NCBI GenBank assembly: GCA_035578905.1
Contig: JAQJVL010000176.1
Location: forward strand, 1,149,501-1,213,500
Direction: 5' to 3'
DNA from: Stictocephala bisonia
Lineage: Eukaryota > Arthropoda > Insecta > Hemiptera > Membracidae
DNA: 64,000 nt
Shown: positions 49,812-61,700 of the stretch, piece after piece
Layout of the letters: each line of letters starts with the position of its first letter
How positions within the stretch are numbered: position 1 is the first letter of the stretch
Notes under the pieces: generated by a model
The model's input: the letters and a program-made list of their open reading frames with translations, nothing else
The model's database searches: none
Told to the model about the DNA's origin: nothing
Translations under genes and position numbers: made by a program

Positions 49812-51814
49812 AGTTTGAAGTGTTTTATTGCCTTAACCATTAGTGGATATACTAATACTGTCCACTTGGTTTTTTCGTTTAAATCTTTTCAATTCAATAT
49901 TGGTTTTAAAGTATGTGTGATGTTTAGCAATCACTTGCATCACGTGGTTTCTAGTGCACCAACCTAACTTAGACTAACCTAACCTAACACAGCCTCACCT
50001 ACCTTTGTTACTAGCCTTATCTAAATTTACCCAATCTAACCAAAAATACTGACATGACCGTAGGATATAAATAGTTTTTAACTAAGTTAGTGGAGAAATG
50101 ATGCTAAAATATTGAGAGCTTAAAAAAGTTTATATTTTTAAGGAACACAATTATAAAAACATACATTTAAAAGAATCGTTTGCAAAATCAAATTCTACTT
50201 AAATACAATTAAAACCTAATAACTGCTTGGCCAGAAAATTGCTATTCCTTAGTTGTTACAAGAAAAGGGGCACTTAAAGGTAAGAAATGGTTATTTGAGA
50301 GGTGAGGTCGTTAGGGCTCAGCTGATTTACTTTAAATAACTCCTTTTAGAGAAATTAATGCAACTTTCAAGTTCACTCAGGCCATTAACTTCATTAACCT
50401 TTGTATAATTCTTCTCAAATTAGAGTTGTCTTAAAATTTTACGACTGCTAAATTGATTCATTATAAACTTCATATTATAATTAAAATATAAACCCACCCT
50501 CTTTTAGCACAGTAAGCCCAGTAGTTTTTAAATAAACATTTTCTCAATCTATTTTTAACTTGAAAGAATTAAATTTCCTCATTTATTCTGGTTATACGTT
50601 AATTATATTTTGACATCAAACGATTTTGAAACATTTAGCAGTTAAAATGACGCGTAAGCATTTTTTTTCAAGTTACGATATCTATCTGAGTTGAGAGCGC
50701 TAAAAATGTTGTATTGAATTTTCATTGAGAAAAGAACAATTTCTTAGAAGCTATGTTATTGATTTAAAAATGTTTCAGCATTGGGAATTGATCGTATCAT
50801 GACACGAAAAGGAGAGGTATCAACTCTTTTAGTTACACTTGCTATTGTAACTATCCGAATACACCCTAACAACGTAAAAATAAAACGATATATTTTAATT
50901 TAAATAAAAATATAACTACAAATAAATATAAAAAAACGCAACTTGGAGCAGAATAAAAACATAATATTGTTGTGATAAATTATCTATACTTGGAGTAGTT
51001 ATACCTTGCTAACTCTACAATAACGGGTTTATTTATTTTAACGAATGTTATTTTAGTTCTCTGCCTGATGAATACAATGATTTTTCAGACTACTATAATT
51101 TTAGATCCGGAGTTCACAATACAAAGGAATGACTTAAAACCAAACATTTAATTCATTCTATAATATGATTTAACCTTTTGGATTTAATTTACCATATTGT
51201 TTTATAGAATAATTCTTACGTAATTTAAACTTTTGACTTCTTTGTCAATTAATATATATTAAGTCCAAATGAATATTTTCATGTGTTGTTACACACGCGC
51301 ACTAATACGTAAAAAGATATATTATCTTTCCTTTTTTTTGTAACTATGAAGGCGAACTTGTTGGTGAACATAATGGATTAATAGAAATCACATTCAAAGC
51401 CCTAGGGTTTATGTGAGTTTGTTGCAAAAAACTACATTGTTTTCTTCCATTTGCTCGATTGGAGGGTATTAATAGTTTTAATACACTACTTTAAATAATA
51501 TGCTAATAACTAAATAATTAAATAAGATTAAGTTTTAGTAGTTTAAATAGTTTTATCACTTTTAACTAACTGAAATGACATTACAGTTTTTACTTGAACG
51601 ATTCAATATAATATTAGTCTATTTTTGGATTTGAGTTTTTTTTAATTCTTAGGGTTCATTGGATATACCCAGCTGCAAAATTACCAAAATTTTTGCCATA
51701 CATTTACAGCCTCCTCAGTGATTTTATACACTATTTTGTATTTACGAGGAATTAAAATAAAATATACTACTCACTGTTTAAGGATACTAAAACTTGTATT
51801 TTACCTTTAAGCAA
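46941..51814. other. Giant THSD7 intron, no gene seen
   Basis: AT-rich. It includes a palindromic AT segment at 49310-49425, poly-A runs near 49780-49808, and a short CCTAA-rich stretch near 49965-49990. The latter is similar to the insect telomere motif but too short and interrupted to be telomeric. Confidence 0.6.
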
Positions 51815-53245
51815 CCGGTTTTCTTGGTAGAACTGATAGAGTTTTACACTGAAAATAAAATCCAATCCATAAGGCAGAACTGATAGAGCTTTGTACTGCC
51901 CATACAATCCCATCCATAGGGTAGAACTGATAGAGCTTTGTACTGCTAATACAATCCCATCCATAAGGTAGAAATGATAGTTTTTGTACTTCCAATACAA
52001 TCCCATCCATAAGGTAGAACTGATATTGTTGTACTGCTGATACAATCCCATCCATTAGGTAGACCTGATAGAGTTTTGTACTGCTGATATAATCCCATAC
52101 ATATGGTAGAACTGATAGAGTTTTGTAATGCTGATACAATCCCATATATATGGTAGAACTGATAGAGCTTTGTACTGCCAATACAATCCCATCCATACGG
52201 TAAAATTATAGAGCTTTGTACTGCCAATACAATCCCATCCATAAGGTAGAACTGATATAGTTTTATACTGCCAATACAATCCCATCCATAAGGTAGAACT
52301 GATAGAATTTTGTACTGCCAATACAATCCTATACATAAGGTAGAACTGATAGAGTTTTGTACTGCTAATACAATCCCACCCATAAGGTAGAATTGATAGA
52401 GTTTTGTACTTCTAATACAATCCCATCCATAATGTAGAATTGATAGAGTTTTGTACTTCCAATACAATCCCATACATATGATAGAACTGATAGAGTTTTG
52501 TACTGCCAATACAATCCCATACATAAGGTAGAACTGATAGAGTTTTGTACTGCCAATACAATCCCATCGATAAGGTAGAACTGATAGAGTTTTGTACTGC
52601 TAATACAATCCCATACATAAGGTAGAAATGATAGAGTTTTGTACTGCTAATACAATCCCATCCATAAGGTAGAATTGATAGAGTTTTGTACTGCCAATAC
52701 AATCCCATACATATGATAGAACTGATAGAGTTTTGTACTGCCAATACAATCCCATACATAAGGTAGAACTGATAGAGTTTTGTACTGCCAATACAATTCC
52801 ATCGATAAGGTAGAACTGATAGAGTTTTGTACTGCTAATACAATCCCATACATAAGGTAGAAATGATAGAGTTTTGTACTGCCAATACAATCCCATCCAT
52901 AAGGTAGAACTGTTAGAGTTTTGTACTGGTAATACAATCCCATAGGTAACGTAGAATTGATAGAGTTTTGTACTGCTAATATAATTCCATACATAAGGAA
53001 GAACTTATAGAGTTTTGTACTGCCAATTCAATCCAATACATAAGGTAGAACTGATAGAGTTTTGTACTGCCAATTTAATGCCATCCATAAGGTAGGACTG
53101 ATCGAGTTTTGTTATGCCAATACAATCTCATACATAAGGTAGAACTGATAGAGTTTTGTACTGCCAATACAATCCCATACATAAGGGAGAACTGATAAAG
53201 TTTTGTACTGCCAATACAATCTCATCCATAAGGTAGAACTGTTAA
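51815..53245. repeat. Minisatellite, 47-bp unit, about 30 copies
   Basis: Unit AAGGTAGAACTGATAGAGTT, then TTGTACTGCCAATACAATCC and CATCCAT. Copies vary at CATCCAT/CATACAT and GCC/GCT. Long minus-strand frames (up to 192 codons) are products of the repeat. Confidence 0.93.
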
Positions 53246-55506
53246 GAAAAACGATTGCAGTAGACCATATTTTACGTCTACCTGATATGAACGCTCACGC
53301 AATACATTTAACGAACCTTATCTGGTTGCGCAGACATAAAGCTTTGTCGAATAAGTTAATTTAAAGGGTATATGCTTTTAGAATTAATACGCTCATAAAT
53401 CAAGCTCAACAGTATTTTTCAAGTGAAAGTTATGCCATTTACAGTATAGTGAAAGTTATGCCATTTACAGTATTGCTTTCCCATCAATACTGATTACTAC
53501 ACATCGACACGAGTGCCAATACCCTAAACAATGTTCGGACGTTGCTATTTAACATTCCTAATCTCTATGTAATCGAGCATGTCCGGCAGGCTCCCTGTTC
53601 CATCCATAACTGAAACATCAGTGTCCAGGGGACTTGGAGTCTAAATACTGTGTATACGTCCGATTTATTTACTTGTATTATTCAAATCAAGCCTTATTAC
53701 AGCTAATTCCTAAGCTAGAATATCTTAACACTTTCGCAGACCTGAATAAATAAATATTAAACTAGAAGCTCTTCCCCTTAAAGTAACTGATTTAGTTCTG
53801 TCACAACTAGAGGTGTCGTCAAGGTCATCGTTGAGTAGGAGATCCTGTAATATTAATACAATTAATAATTAGCAAATATATTTAAATTGATTTTTTATTT
53901 AAAAAATGTTCCAAAGAATTGGCACAAACTTTACCCCATATTAAAAACAAAAAAAATCAAAACTTTGAAAATTACCAGTTTGATTCCCAAATATTTTTTT
54001 TGCCATAACTAAAAAAACTAATCAAGTTAGAGACACGCGGTTTTCACTAAAATATTTTAAATGGTAATTCACATCTTTCTAAAAAAAAGTGTTTTCAAAA
54101 ATTCTTGTTAGAACAGTTTTTGAGAAAATTCTAGTTTTGTATGTTTTTTACCCATTAAAATAAAAAAAAAAAAAAAAAAATTCAAAAAAGTTTAAAAACA
54201 ATCTAAAGATATTTGCTAAATACACCTAAATACCAAATGTTATAAAAAATTATCCATCCGTTTGGTCTCCAGTGAACTGCGCATACACACAGACAGATAC
54301 ACATACGAACAGACACCAAACATTTTTTCGAAAAAACGGCTTTTTTGGGTTCAGGGTACCCTAAAATGAATTTTTAGACCAACCTGTAAAACAATCTTTA
54401 TGGACGATCACAATACTTTATGTTAACGCGTATGGGAGAAAGTATAAAACAAAAGTGTTTGGATGGAGCGATGGAGGTACGTTATGAGTACATTAAAGCG
54501 TAATAAACACGAATCACATGACGATAAAAGCTTTATTAAAAGCAGGTATTGTCAAAACCAAGGGAAAGAGCAGCGGTGGTTGACGGGTCTCCAGGGGACT
54601 TTATGAGTCTCTGGTATTTTATTTGCCATTAGACCTCTGTTCCTGTGTTCATTTGAATCGTATATTCTGACATCATTTTCCTTGTAACTGTTCTCCGAAA
54701 CGACAAATAAGTTCGATTAGTGTTAGTTATGTTTTTGGTTATTTAGTTTATTTTATAATTTATTTAGTAATTTTATTGTTATACGAGTATTATCTATTTT
54801 AAGAGATAAATAATGATTACTTATAGCTCATTAAAAAATATTCTTTGATGTAGCATAAATTAGCTGATTAATTTACCAACACCACAAATATTAAGTATAT
54901 ACATGTGTCAGTTTATTATTTTTTTTTTAATCAATAGATAAATCTACACAAACAATTACGTAGCGTGGATTTATTGTAAACCAATGAAGTATACCAGACT
55001 ACACTCATCCACACTCAGCCTACACTCATATTACCATTCATATTCGCCTTAAAATACCAACAACGTTGTGTCGGCTTCTTATATGTAAGAATGTATTTTT
55101 CTATAAATATTTGATACATTTTCAAATAAATTCCACGTAAAGCTGTAGGTACCTTAGTTGCCCTATCTATTGGGCTATTAATAAATATAGGTTACTAACA
55201 GTCGACCTTAGTTAGTAACAATCACTCATTACACCCATTCACCCCTCCTATTCGCCCATATCTTGATCGGAGTCTTAATAATGAATAAAAAGCTTCGACT
55301 TAAAAAAAAAATATATAAATATATAGAAACCGAACACTTGCAAATGAGTGTGCTTTACTCACAATAATTACATAAGATATCAGGCAATGAAATATGTATA
55401 GTAAGCTTAAAACGTTTATAATTAGCTGTCGGAGGCCAACCTATTCGACCCACCCTTGAAGCACCTATATCTCCCCCCCTCAAACTATGATGATCCAACG
55501 TCTCAC
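53246..55506. other. THSD7 intron, right of the 47-bp array
   Basis: AT-rich with poly-A runs near 54160. A CACACAGACAGATACACATA stretch near 54285 resembles simple sequence inside old transposons. No gene is supported. Confidence 0.55.
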
Positions 55507-55769
55507 CTGAGAGGCACGGTGGTGCCGTTGACCGTGAGGCACGAGAACTCCCTCCTCTGAGTCCCCACCTGGGGCCAGTGTTTGTAGTAGTTGTCCGCTC
55601 GGTCACTGTTGTCCCCATCCCAAACCGTGTGGGGCGAAGGCCTACACTCCCCCCAGCGCTCCACTCGCAGCCGGACCCCCTCGGTGTGGGGTGCACAGCC
55701 TCCATCGGTCCCAGCAGAACTGCCCTCTATACTGTTCTCATCTGCTTCGCAAGATCGCCACTCACTCAA
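55507..55769 (-). CDS. THSD7: THSD7-like exon, 263 nt
   Basis: Acceptor TATGTTTCAG and donor CTCAG|GTGAGA. It is in phase 0 with the upstream exon and leaves two bases completed by the exon at 10841. The join to the upstream exon restores the TSR ending CPQ|LSEWRSC. The rest covers a long inter-cysteine loop (GTDGGCAPHTEGVRLRVERW with GECRPSP, then YYKHWPQVGTQRREFSCLTV). It is the last exon before the intron of about 44.7 kb holding the Polinton. The region is distinctly GC-richer than its flanks, as expected for a conserved exon. Confidence 0.88.
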
Positions 55770-57335
55770 CTGAAACATACGAATGGACGCACTAGAGGAT
55801 TTACAATTTAAATATAAAATTCAAATAAATCTGTTATTTATACAAAAGAAGTCAAGGCAACATATTCAGAGTAATCTATAAATTATTCGATAGCTTTTAC
55901 TGCCTTTAGTTAAATAGACAGAAATTACTGTATTCAATTCAAAGCTTTATAGTCTAAAACATTTAGAGACCGACATAACAAAGGTTAATAGTGAAAATTA
56001 AAAAGTTGAATATAAATTAAAAACTGAAATATATTTTTAAAATAGACTTCTTTTAAAAATTTCTACCAAAACCAACTAAATAAGTTTGAAACGCCCACTT
56101 ACTATACTAATTGTCAATACTAACTATACAATATGTTGTGTTAATTTTATTGGTTACAAAAAAATAGTAAAACTGGTGTTACGACATGCTTTAGTCTGTC
56201 AAAATGTAAAACAGCTGATCGATATATTGTAGTTTATTATATTTTTTACAAGACATGTTACATTATTGTACATTAAGTTTATGTAGTCTACATTTGTATT
56301 TTAATAAAGGAAAAAACATTCTATTTAATTTTAACAACTACCAACTATGAACAAGAGCTCGCAAAAGCTTTTCAAACAACTAATTTTGCAGTGTGAATTA
56401 TAAAAATTGGATCTATAACTTAAAAACAATTATTAAACTAAAATAGTATGCAAATCTTAAATTTTATTTTTCACCAAACCAAGTAAATGAGTACCTAAAA
56501 TAGTAAAATATATTTAAGCTGTTATTATTTTATTTCATTTCATAGTATAACATCCACTTAAATATTAAACGACATGTATAGGCCTAATTGATTATTCATG
56601 TGCTACTTTCCCTTTGTATAAAAGAATAAAAATTGAAAAAATATATTAAAAACCCTAGGCAAGAAGATGTTGGCCATATTAAAAATATCCCGAAGAAACA
56701 AGAAAACTCGACGAAGAGTAAAGTCCTAGATTAAATTCCAGAGCCAGCGAAATAAGACGGCGAAGGCGATGACAGGGAGGAAAAGAAAATATCTGGAAAG
56801 AGGTCAAAAGTTCACACAAGGTAGGTAGAAGCACAGTTGTGAAAGGTGATACTGTCTCTTTTTTATCAATTTTATTAAAAAAATATAAGCCTGTGACAGC
56901 GTAACCAACATTACATTTCTATGTCATATTAGGATTATTTTAAAATAAACACTTTAACAAATGTTGAAATTTAGAACATTTTAAACTAAAAATAGTATTA
57001 TTTATCTAACAATTTTTGAGCTTATACATCCGTAAAAGCATTTTGGTTATCGATGATTTACTTGATATTTATGACAGTTAAATTTGATGCAGGTTCCAAT
57101 TAAGATAAATTCATCTTTTTGTAGTTTGTTGTTTTAAGACTTTTTGGCACAAGTTCGCAACAACCCAATTCTAAGTACGTACCTTATATATTCACCAAGT
57201 TTATTGCAAACACGTAAATCATTTAATCGATCTAGAATCCGTATTTTTTCTGAAGTTTTCTTATTTGTTTGTGTTTGTTAGTTATTACAGTGAACTTGTT
57301 AAGCAACAAATGTATTAAGGAAACTATAAAATCAC
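55770..57335. other. THSD7 intron, nothing seen
   Basis: AT-rich intron of about 1.6 kb without recognisable features. Confidence 0.65.
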
Positions 57336-57533
57336 CTGTGGACAGGGTTGGCCTCCATAATGTGGCGCTACTAGCACACTCCTTGTGCGGTGCTGAGTAC
57401 CATCACAACAAGCTGTCCACGTCGACCACTCCGTCAGCACGCAATCCTGCTGAGTGGGCAGTGTACAGTCGCGCTGAGTCTCGGGCCTTGTCGACACCAC
57501 TAGGCAGTTCTCCTCGTCTATCTGCAGCGAGTT
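57336..57533 (-). CDS. THSD7: THSD7-like exon: clear thrombospondin type-1 repeat
   Basis: 198-nt exon, phase 0 on both sides, with acceptor CGTGTTCCAG and donor CACAG|GTGATT. It encodes NSLQIDEENCLVV, RDCTLPTQQDCVLTEWSTWT then ACCDGTQHRTRSVL, and GGQPCPQ. The DCVLTEWSTWTAC start, the Arg layer and the GGQPCP end are the standard TSR pattern, and CxxDCxxxEW is typical of THSD7. THSD7 proteins are large type I membrane proteins; the signal peptide and membrane parts lie outside the window. Confidence 0.92.
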
Positions 57534-58710
57534 CTGGAACACGATCGAACGATTACAACATATAGATAGGGTTGCCATACATTTTCATAGTAAAATTCGG
57601 TCATCATAAATACTTGGGGGTCCTGTGACGGGAGCGTGTCTGATGGGGGGAGAGGGTTGTAAACAGTCATGAATTTTAAGATATGTGATTTGGGTTTTAA
57701 ATTGGGAAATAATACTAACGACTTAGTGATATATAATATTAATATTACAACTATATTTTAATTTATGATTTCAGAGTAGTACTATATTAAAAACATATTT
57801 TTAAAATTAAAAAAGTGATTCTTGAAGTTTAAGCTAAGTTGGCCGAGCCCATTAAAGTTTTCCTTTGGCAACACTTGTAGTCACTTGTAGTTGTACTGGA
57901 ACTGGCTGAAGGCTAAAAACAGTCATATTTTCTGAAGAGATTATTATTTAAATAAAGAACCATTGTTTTAATAGCTTTGAAAAATCAGTATATGACATGT
58001 CCCTGCTAACTTTGATGCTCAGAAAAGCTTTGACCTTCTCCAAGGACAGTCTATTTTGATCGGGCGTCTATTGGTGAAAAATCTCGTTCAACTGGCGCCG
58101 AAGTACCGGGTAGAGAAAGAGTAACTCTAACACTCTTTAAAGATTTTCACTTAATTTTCAGCCAAGTTCAAATTACTATTTGTACTATTATGCGCTGAAC
58201 GTAACATATTTTGACATGTTATGGTAGTGTGTGGTGGATCCGAGCGTCTAGGCGAGCATCCGGGCGAGAAGAGCCCCGAACCATCAGTTGTCGGTTTTTC
58301 CCTGACACATCAAAGGGATGTTACGGCTCGAAACTCGGCTCGGGCTCAGTCGGTAGTGTGTGGCCGGTTCGTAACACCCTCCCGTAATTCACTTGAAAAA
58401 AATCTTTTTTTAATACCAGAGAGGTGTGTAATAGTATAATAGTGCATACTATATGAGTCATCATATAACACACAACCTCTCACGATTGTCGAGAGTAAAA
58501 CATGTTTGTCATTTTTATAATATAAATATTTAACATTCATTTTTAATATTAAAAGAAAGAAAAATACGAACATCTACCCTAGTTTTTTTTGCACGGTGTG
58601 GACACGGACACTGAATGTAACATACAAATTGTCCGTACAAAATACGGACGTATGGCAAGCCTACATATAAGGTTTGTTGGAATATAATAGAACTATGATA
58701 AAATACCCAC
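57534..58710. other. THSD7 intron with a dispersed GC-rich repeat
   Basis: It contains the 0.2-kb repeat at 58193-58395 and otherwise AT-rich intron. Confidence 0.55.
58193..58395. repeat. Dispersed GC-rich repeat, copy 1
   Basis: CATGTTATGGTAGTGTGTGG with TGGATCCGAGCG, through ATCAGTTGTCGGTTTTTCCC, to GGTTCGTAACACCCTCCCGT, recurs in the same orientation at 63225-63425. It is SINE-like in size, but I see no tRNA or 7SL head. Confidence 0.8.
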
Positions 58711-58761
58711 CAGAACGTCTACGGAGATGACTCTCAGTATCTTATAGATCCTCTTCGTAAT
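58711..58761 (-). CDS. Possible THSD7 micro-exon, 51 nt
   Basis: Acceptor TTTATTTATTAG|ATTACG and donor TTCTG|GTGGGT bound exactly 17 codons (ITKRIYKILRVISVDVL), in phase 0 with the exon at 57533. The frame is open and GC-richer than its flanks. The peptide has no TSR cysteines, so support is only splice sites and phase. Confidence 0.35.
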
Positions 58762-61700
58762 CTAATAAATAAATAAATTAATAATCAGTAAGAAGACGTA
58801 ACACTTTATGGTTGCGCACACTTCCACTAGAAACGTGCCTAAACCAACTTCCTTTAACTGGAGTTAAATAGGCCTACCCTGTCAAACTAAAAGAAGAATA
58901 CCCACTTACTCGTACAACGATATCCTTATGTGAACATACTATAGAGAGGAATCTGAGAAGAAGATATAATACATCCATTTCTTCGTCAATAACTGTATAT
59001 CACATATACATCAAGATAATATTTGGAGATTTCCAATGCTTCAAGTAACAGCTTGTAAAGCCAACTGTACGTCATAGGGGCTGCTACAATGTTGTTCTGA
59101 GTAGCTTGGACTTTGAGTTTGCTCACAAAATTAACAAGTTTTGATTTGAAAAAAAAAATCAAAAATAAAATAAAAAAAAAATCATTTGAATATTTTTCTA
59201 AAGCCACAATATTTATTAAAATGTCAGCTTAGACAGTCAATTATTTTCAAATCTCAATCATCTGTGCTCAGATTAATCTTTCAACTTGTTTTTTAATATT
59301 TTGTTATGAAATTCTTATAAATCTTTACGTTTTAATCATGGACAACCTTTGATTTAATGGGAATCATTTCGCTGAGCCAAAAACACCGAAGATATGTGGT
59401 TCTATTTCAATGATTCGGTCCGTAATAGTAATCTTATTCTAGTTGACCATAAAAGTTGGTTGTAATAAAAAACTGAGTATTTTATACTTTTTTCGTGTCT
59501 AAATATGTTAAACTTTAAATATAATTCTCGATGGTTTTGCATTAAAAACTAATATTATCAAATGGTCTTGTAGAAAATGTCCATAAAGTGTTCCCTATAA
59601 CTCATTATAATAATAAACACGAACCGTACAGTTGAAATAGAAGAGCAAGTTTTGGCCCGTCGACGGTAAAATTGCATTGCTACTATAAGGCTGTCTGGAG
59701 CTGTCGACTTTCCAGCGGTGGCTTGGAATTTTGGGAAAGGTTGCTTTAATAAAAGTAAATTTAAAGGATAACGTTTACATGAAAATGGAATACTGGTGTT
59801 GATGGCAGGAAGACGATATTAACGTAGCTGAACAACAAGTTGAGTGTTTAGCAGTCAAGGAATGTAGTAACTGCGACATACTTCAGAATACAATTGTTTT
59901 CACTTTTGACACAGTGACCCGTGATATGGATAATGTTTGACGTAAGTAGATAGGTATGCAGTTGATGTGGTTTTTCACTTCTCCACAATTATTATCTTAA
60001 AAAAATCTAAAGCCGTTTGTAGACTATTGATCAAATGTAGGCCTCAAGTGGTATTCACCCATACGACCATACGTGCTCAGTATTATTGACCCACCCGTTG
60101 GTATCAAATGTATAATCTAGAATTCAGTATATTGTTGTAAGTCTGAACTGCTATTTCTCCATATATAAGTAAGCATTTTCATTGCATAATGGCAAAATAG
60201 AGTCAGTTTCTACTTCTATAATAATTGTGTTGTTAAGGAAATAAGTACGGTAGCCTATTAGAACTTTCCTGATGCGATACCTTGCAAGGTAATTGTTACC
60301 GATATTATTTCCGCTCTTCACTGCCTCGTATGTCTACATAGCTTATCTATTTCAGTAAATGAAAACCAAAGAACTATATTTTCATTCAAGGTTTTTAAGA
60401 AATTAAATTTTACTATATTTGGACACTTTAAGAATTACATTTGGTATTATTAACAGGTTTTTATCCTGATAAACATTTAATATACTGTTTTGTTTTGTCG
60501 ATATGATATAAGTTATTCTCTCAATATCATTCCTTGGAATTTGCCTTACAGTGATTCAAAATAATTCTCAAAAATAAAAAATATATTAAACATCAGTAAT
60601 ACAATTAAATCACAAAATTAAAACACCTTCCTTCAACACCTCTACACAGTTAGAGTGTAAATCAAAATAGTAATAAAACAGGTCTCTTTTTATGTGAGAG
60701 GTTTTTTATTAAAATATGTAGTTCAGGTGTGTATACATAATTACTTTGGTGTTAATTATCAGCTAATAGCACACAGACCGAGTAACGTAAAAAATCTAGT
60801 CAAACATTCAAAACATAAATATAAAAGGATTTCAATTGTGTAGTGATGAAACAAGTGTATAAATGATGAAAAGAGTTTCATCCAAGATACTTTACGGAAG
60901 AGCTTAACACAGTCCACTTTTAACAGCTACATAAGCTCACTATCAGACATTGTGACTTACCGTACTGTAATAGATTAGATTTTAGAGTTATTTACATTAT
61001 GGTTTCGTAAAGAAATAAAAAAAAAAAAAAATTATCAGAATATTTTTATTAGTCAAACATATTAAACGTTGAAGCAAAATCAATCATGACTGTAGCAGTA
61101 ACACAATTTTACGCTCTGATAGAATTTAATGAAATATCCTTTCAACGTTGACTTTATTGCTTTAATAATGACATTCTAATTCCGTCCTGGCTTTACCTAT
61201 TACTTATAAAAGGTAAACTGTTACCCGTAAGTGTCTGTGATAAAAACACATATTGTAACTTACAAACTTAAGGGTGACTATTATACTATACGCTTAAAAC
61301 AAAAATACACCACCAAGATTTGTATGAACTTGTTGGGGGAATTTATTTGTTAAAGGAGGGTTACTGTAATTCTCAAATCCCCTTCTGTCCTTTTCGGAAT
61401 TTGAGATATGGGAATAAATATTTTATATATTGAGGACCCAATGTTAATGGAACATTGAATCGGCTTCTCAATTACGCGATTATTATCATATTTAAAACAA
61501 TCAAAATATTTTGTCAAATGAATATAATATAGTACTTTATAAATATAGGATAATGCAGAGCGAAAGCTTGATTTAGAAGGAGTACAAGACTACAGCTGTC
61601 TAAAAGTGCAAGAGAATAATTTCCGAAAACTTAGCGTTTGCTTATAAAGAGGAGCGAAAACACAAAAATCTTAGTTTTCAAAGGTAGAAAATCCTATTAT

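Noticed and set aside
49960..49990. Telomeric TTAGG repeat
   Set aside because: Only a few interrupted CCTAA units; common as interstitial sequence in insects.
51767..52994. Minus-strand frames of up to 192 codons rich in WDCIGSTKLYQFY-type repeats
   Set aside because: Product of the 47-bp minisatellite; the frame drifts between units and there is no gene context.
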